From Mycolicibacterium llatzerense (GTDB taxonomy: Bacteria > Actinomycetota > Actinomycetes > Mycobacteriales > Mycobacteriaceae), in contig NZ_JXST01000008.1 in assembly GCF_000878195.1 (NCBI RefSeq), positions 1-64,000 of the forward strand: 64,000 bases of DNA. Direction: 5' to 3'. Positions 63,821 to 64,000 of the stretch are shown one piece after another. A model generated the notes under the pieces. That model saw only the letters and a list, made by a program, of their open reading frames with translations, made no database searches and had not been told where the DNA came from. The translations under genes and the position numbers were made by a program. Position 1 is the first letter of the stretch; every line of letters starts with the position of its first letter.

Positions 63821-64000
63821 AAGCCAAGCTTGCCAAGCTGTTTCGGGTCGCGCTGCCAGTTCTTGGCGATCTTCACCCGCAGGTTCAGATACACCTTCGT
63901 GCCGAGCAGCTTCTCGATCTGGGTGCGCGCCGCGGTGCCGACCTCACGCAGCCGCGAGCCGCCCTTGCCGATCACGATGCCCTTCTGGCTGTCGCGCTCG
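63817..64000 (-). CDS. era: GTPase Era, C-terminal part
   Basis: The last 61 codons of a gene that continues past the window end. The KH RNA-binding domain is visible: KGIVIGKGGSRLREVGT, AARTQIEKLLGTKVYLNLRV, VKIAKNWQRDPKQL. Era assists 16S rRNA maturation and 30S assembly. Homologue of Rv2364c. Stop TAG at 63817-63819. Confidence 0.93.
   Translation of the reverse strand, partial: ERDSQKGIVIGKGGSRLREVGTAARTQIEKLLGTKVYLNLRVKIAKNWQRDPKQLGKLGF

Overview
The window is chromosomal DNA of a mycobacterium, most likely a fast-growing Mycolicibacterium. The evidence is the high GC content, MmpS/MmpL transport genes, a resuscitation-promoting factor, mycobacterial lipoproteins, haemophore-like and EspA/EspE-like proteins, F420-type oxidoreductases, and long runs of genes in the order known from M. 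tuberculosis. Those runs are Rv2314c-Rv2318 (tldE-tldD-uspABC), Rv2325c-Rv2327 (ECF transporter and MarR), Rv2342-Rv2345 (with tRNA-Asn, dnaG, dgt) and Rv2357c-Rv2364c (glyS, smtB, furB, uppS, recO, amiA2, era).

Layout. 1-3.7 kb: end of an mmpS gene, an mmpL gene with a Met-rich coiled-coil insert, and a small secreted protein. 3.7-8.95 kb: a minus-strand catabolic operon (zinc alcohol dehydrogenase, epoxide-hydrolase-like protein, F420-type LLM oxidoreductase) divergent from an AraC regulator, then an esterase and a cupin. 8.9-20.9 kb: envelope and secreted proteins (low-complexity membrane protein, Ag85-like esterase with a membrane domain, Rpf, DyP peroxidase with a partner, haemophore-like protein, lipoprotein, CD225 protein, beta-trefoil protein, FUSC transporter). 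20.9-25.6 kb: an accessory, partly AT-rich segment beside a tRNA(CAU). It carries a stand-alone RelA/SpoT alarmone synthetase, a TIR-domain protein, a coupled three-gene operon of unknown function and tRNA 3'-end remnants. 25.7-32.5 kb: HD-domain protein, PhyH dioxygenase, a frameshifted thioesterase, an Old-Yellow-Enzyme reductase with its TetR regulator, a CMD-family protein and a threonine aldolase. 32.5-38.1 kb: a 5.5-kb insertion bounded by an exact 56-bp direct repeat. The repeat regenerates the 3' ends of two convergent genes, threonine aldolase and tldE. The insertion carries secreted, membrane and possibly immunity-type genes and no integrase. 38.1-64 kb: conserved core, ending inside era.

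Working together. The core encodes envelope-related uptake (UspABC, ECF module), zinc homeostasis (SmtB/FurB), DNA replication and repair (DnaG, Dgt, RecO), translation (GlyS, tRNA-Asn, Era) and decaprenyl-phosphate synthesis (UppS). The most unusual parts are the two accessory segments. The first combines two signalling or effector families known from anti-phage defence (RelA/SpoT synthetase and TIR) next to tRNA remnants. The second is a clean repeat-bounded insertion at overlapping gene ends. Other points are a regulatory-looking AT-rich stretch with evenly spaced ATCAC boxes before rpf, a displaced tRNA-Asn fragment, a DyP peroxidase with a changed signature and an unknown coupled partner, and an esterase with a changed oxyanion motif.
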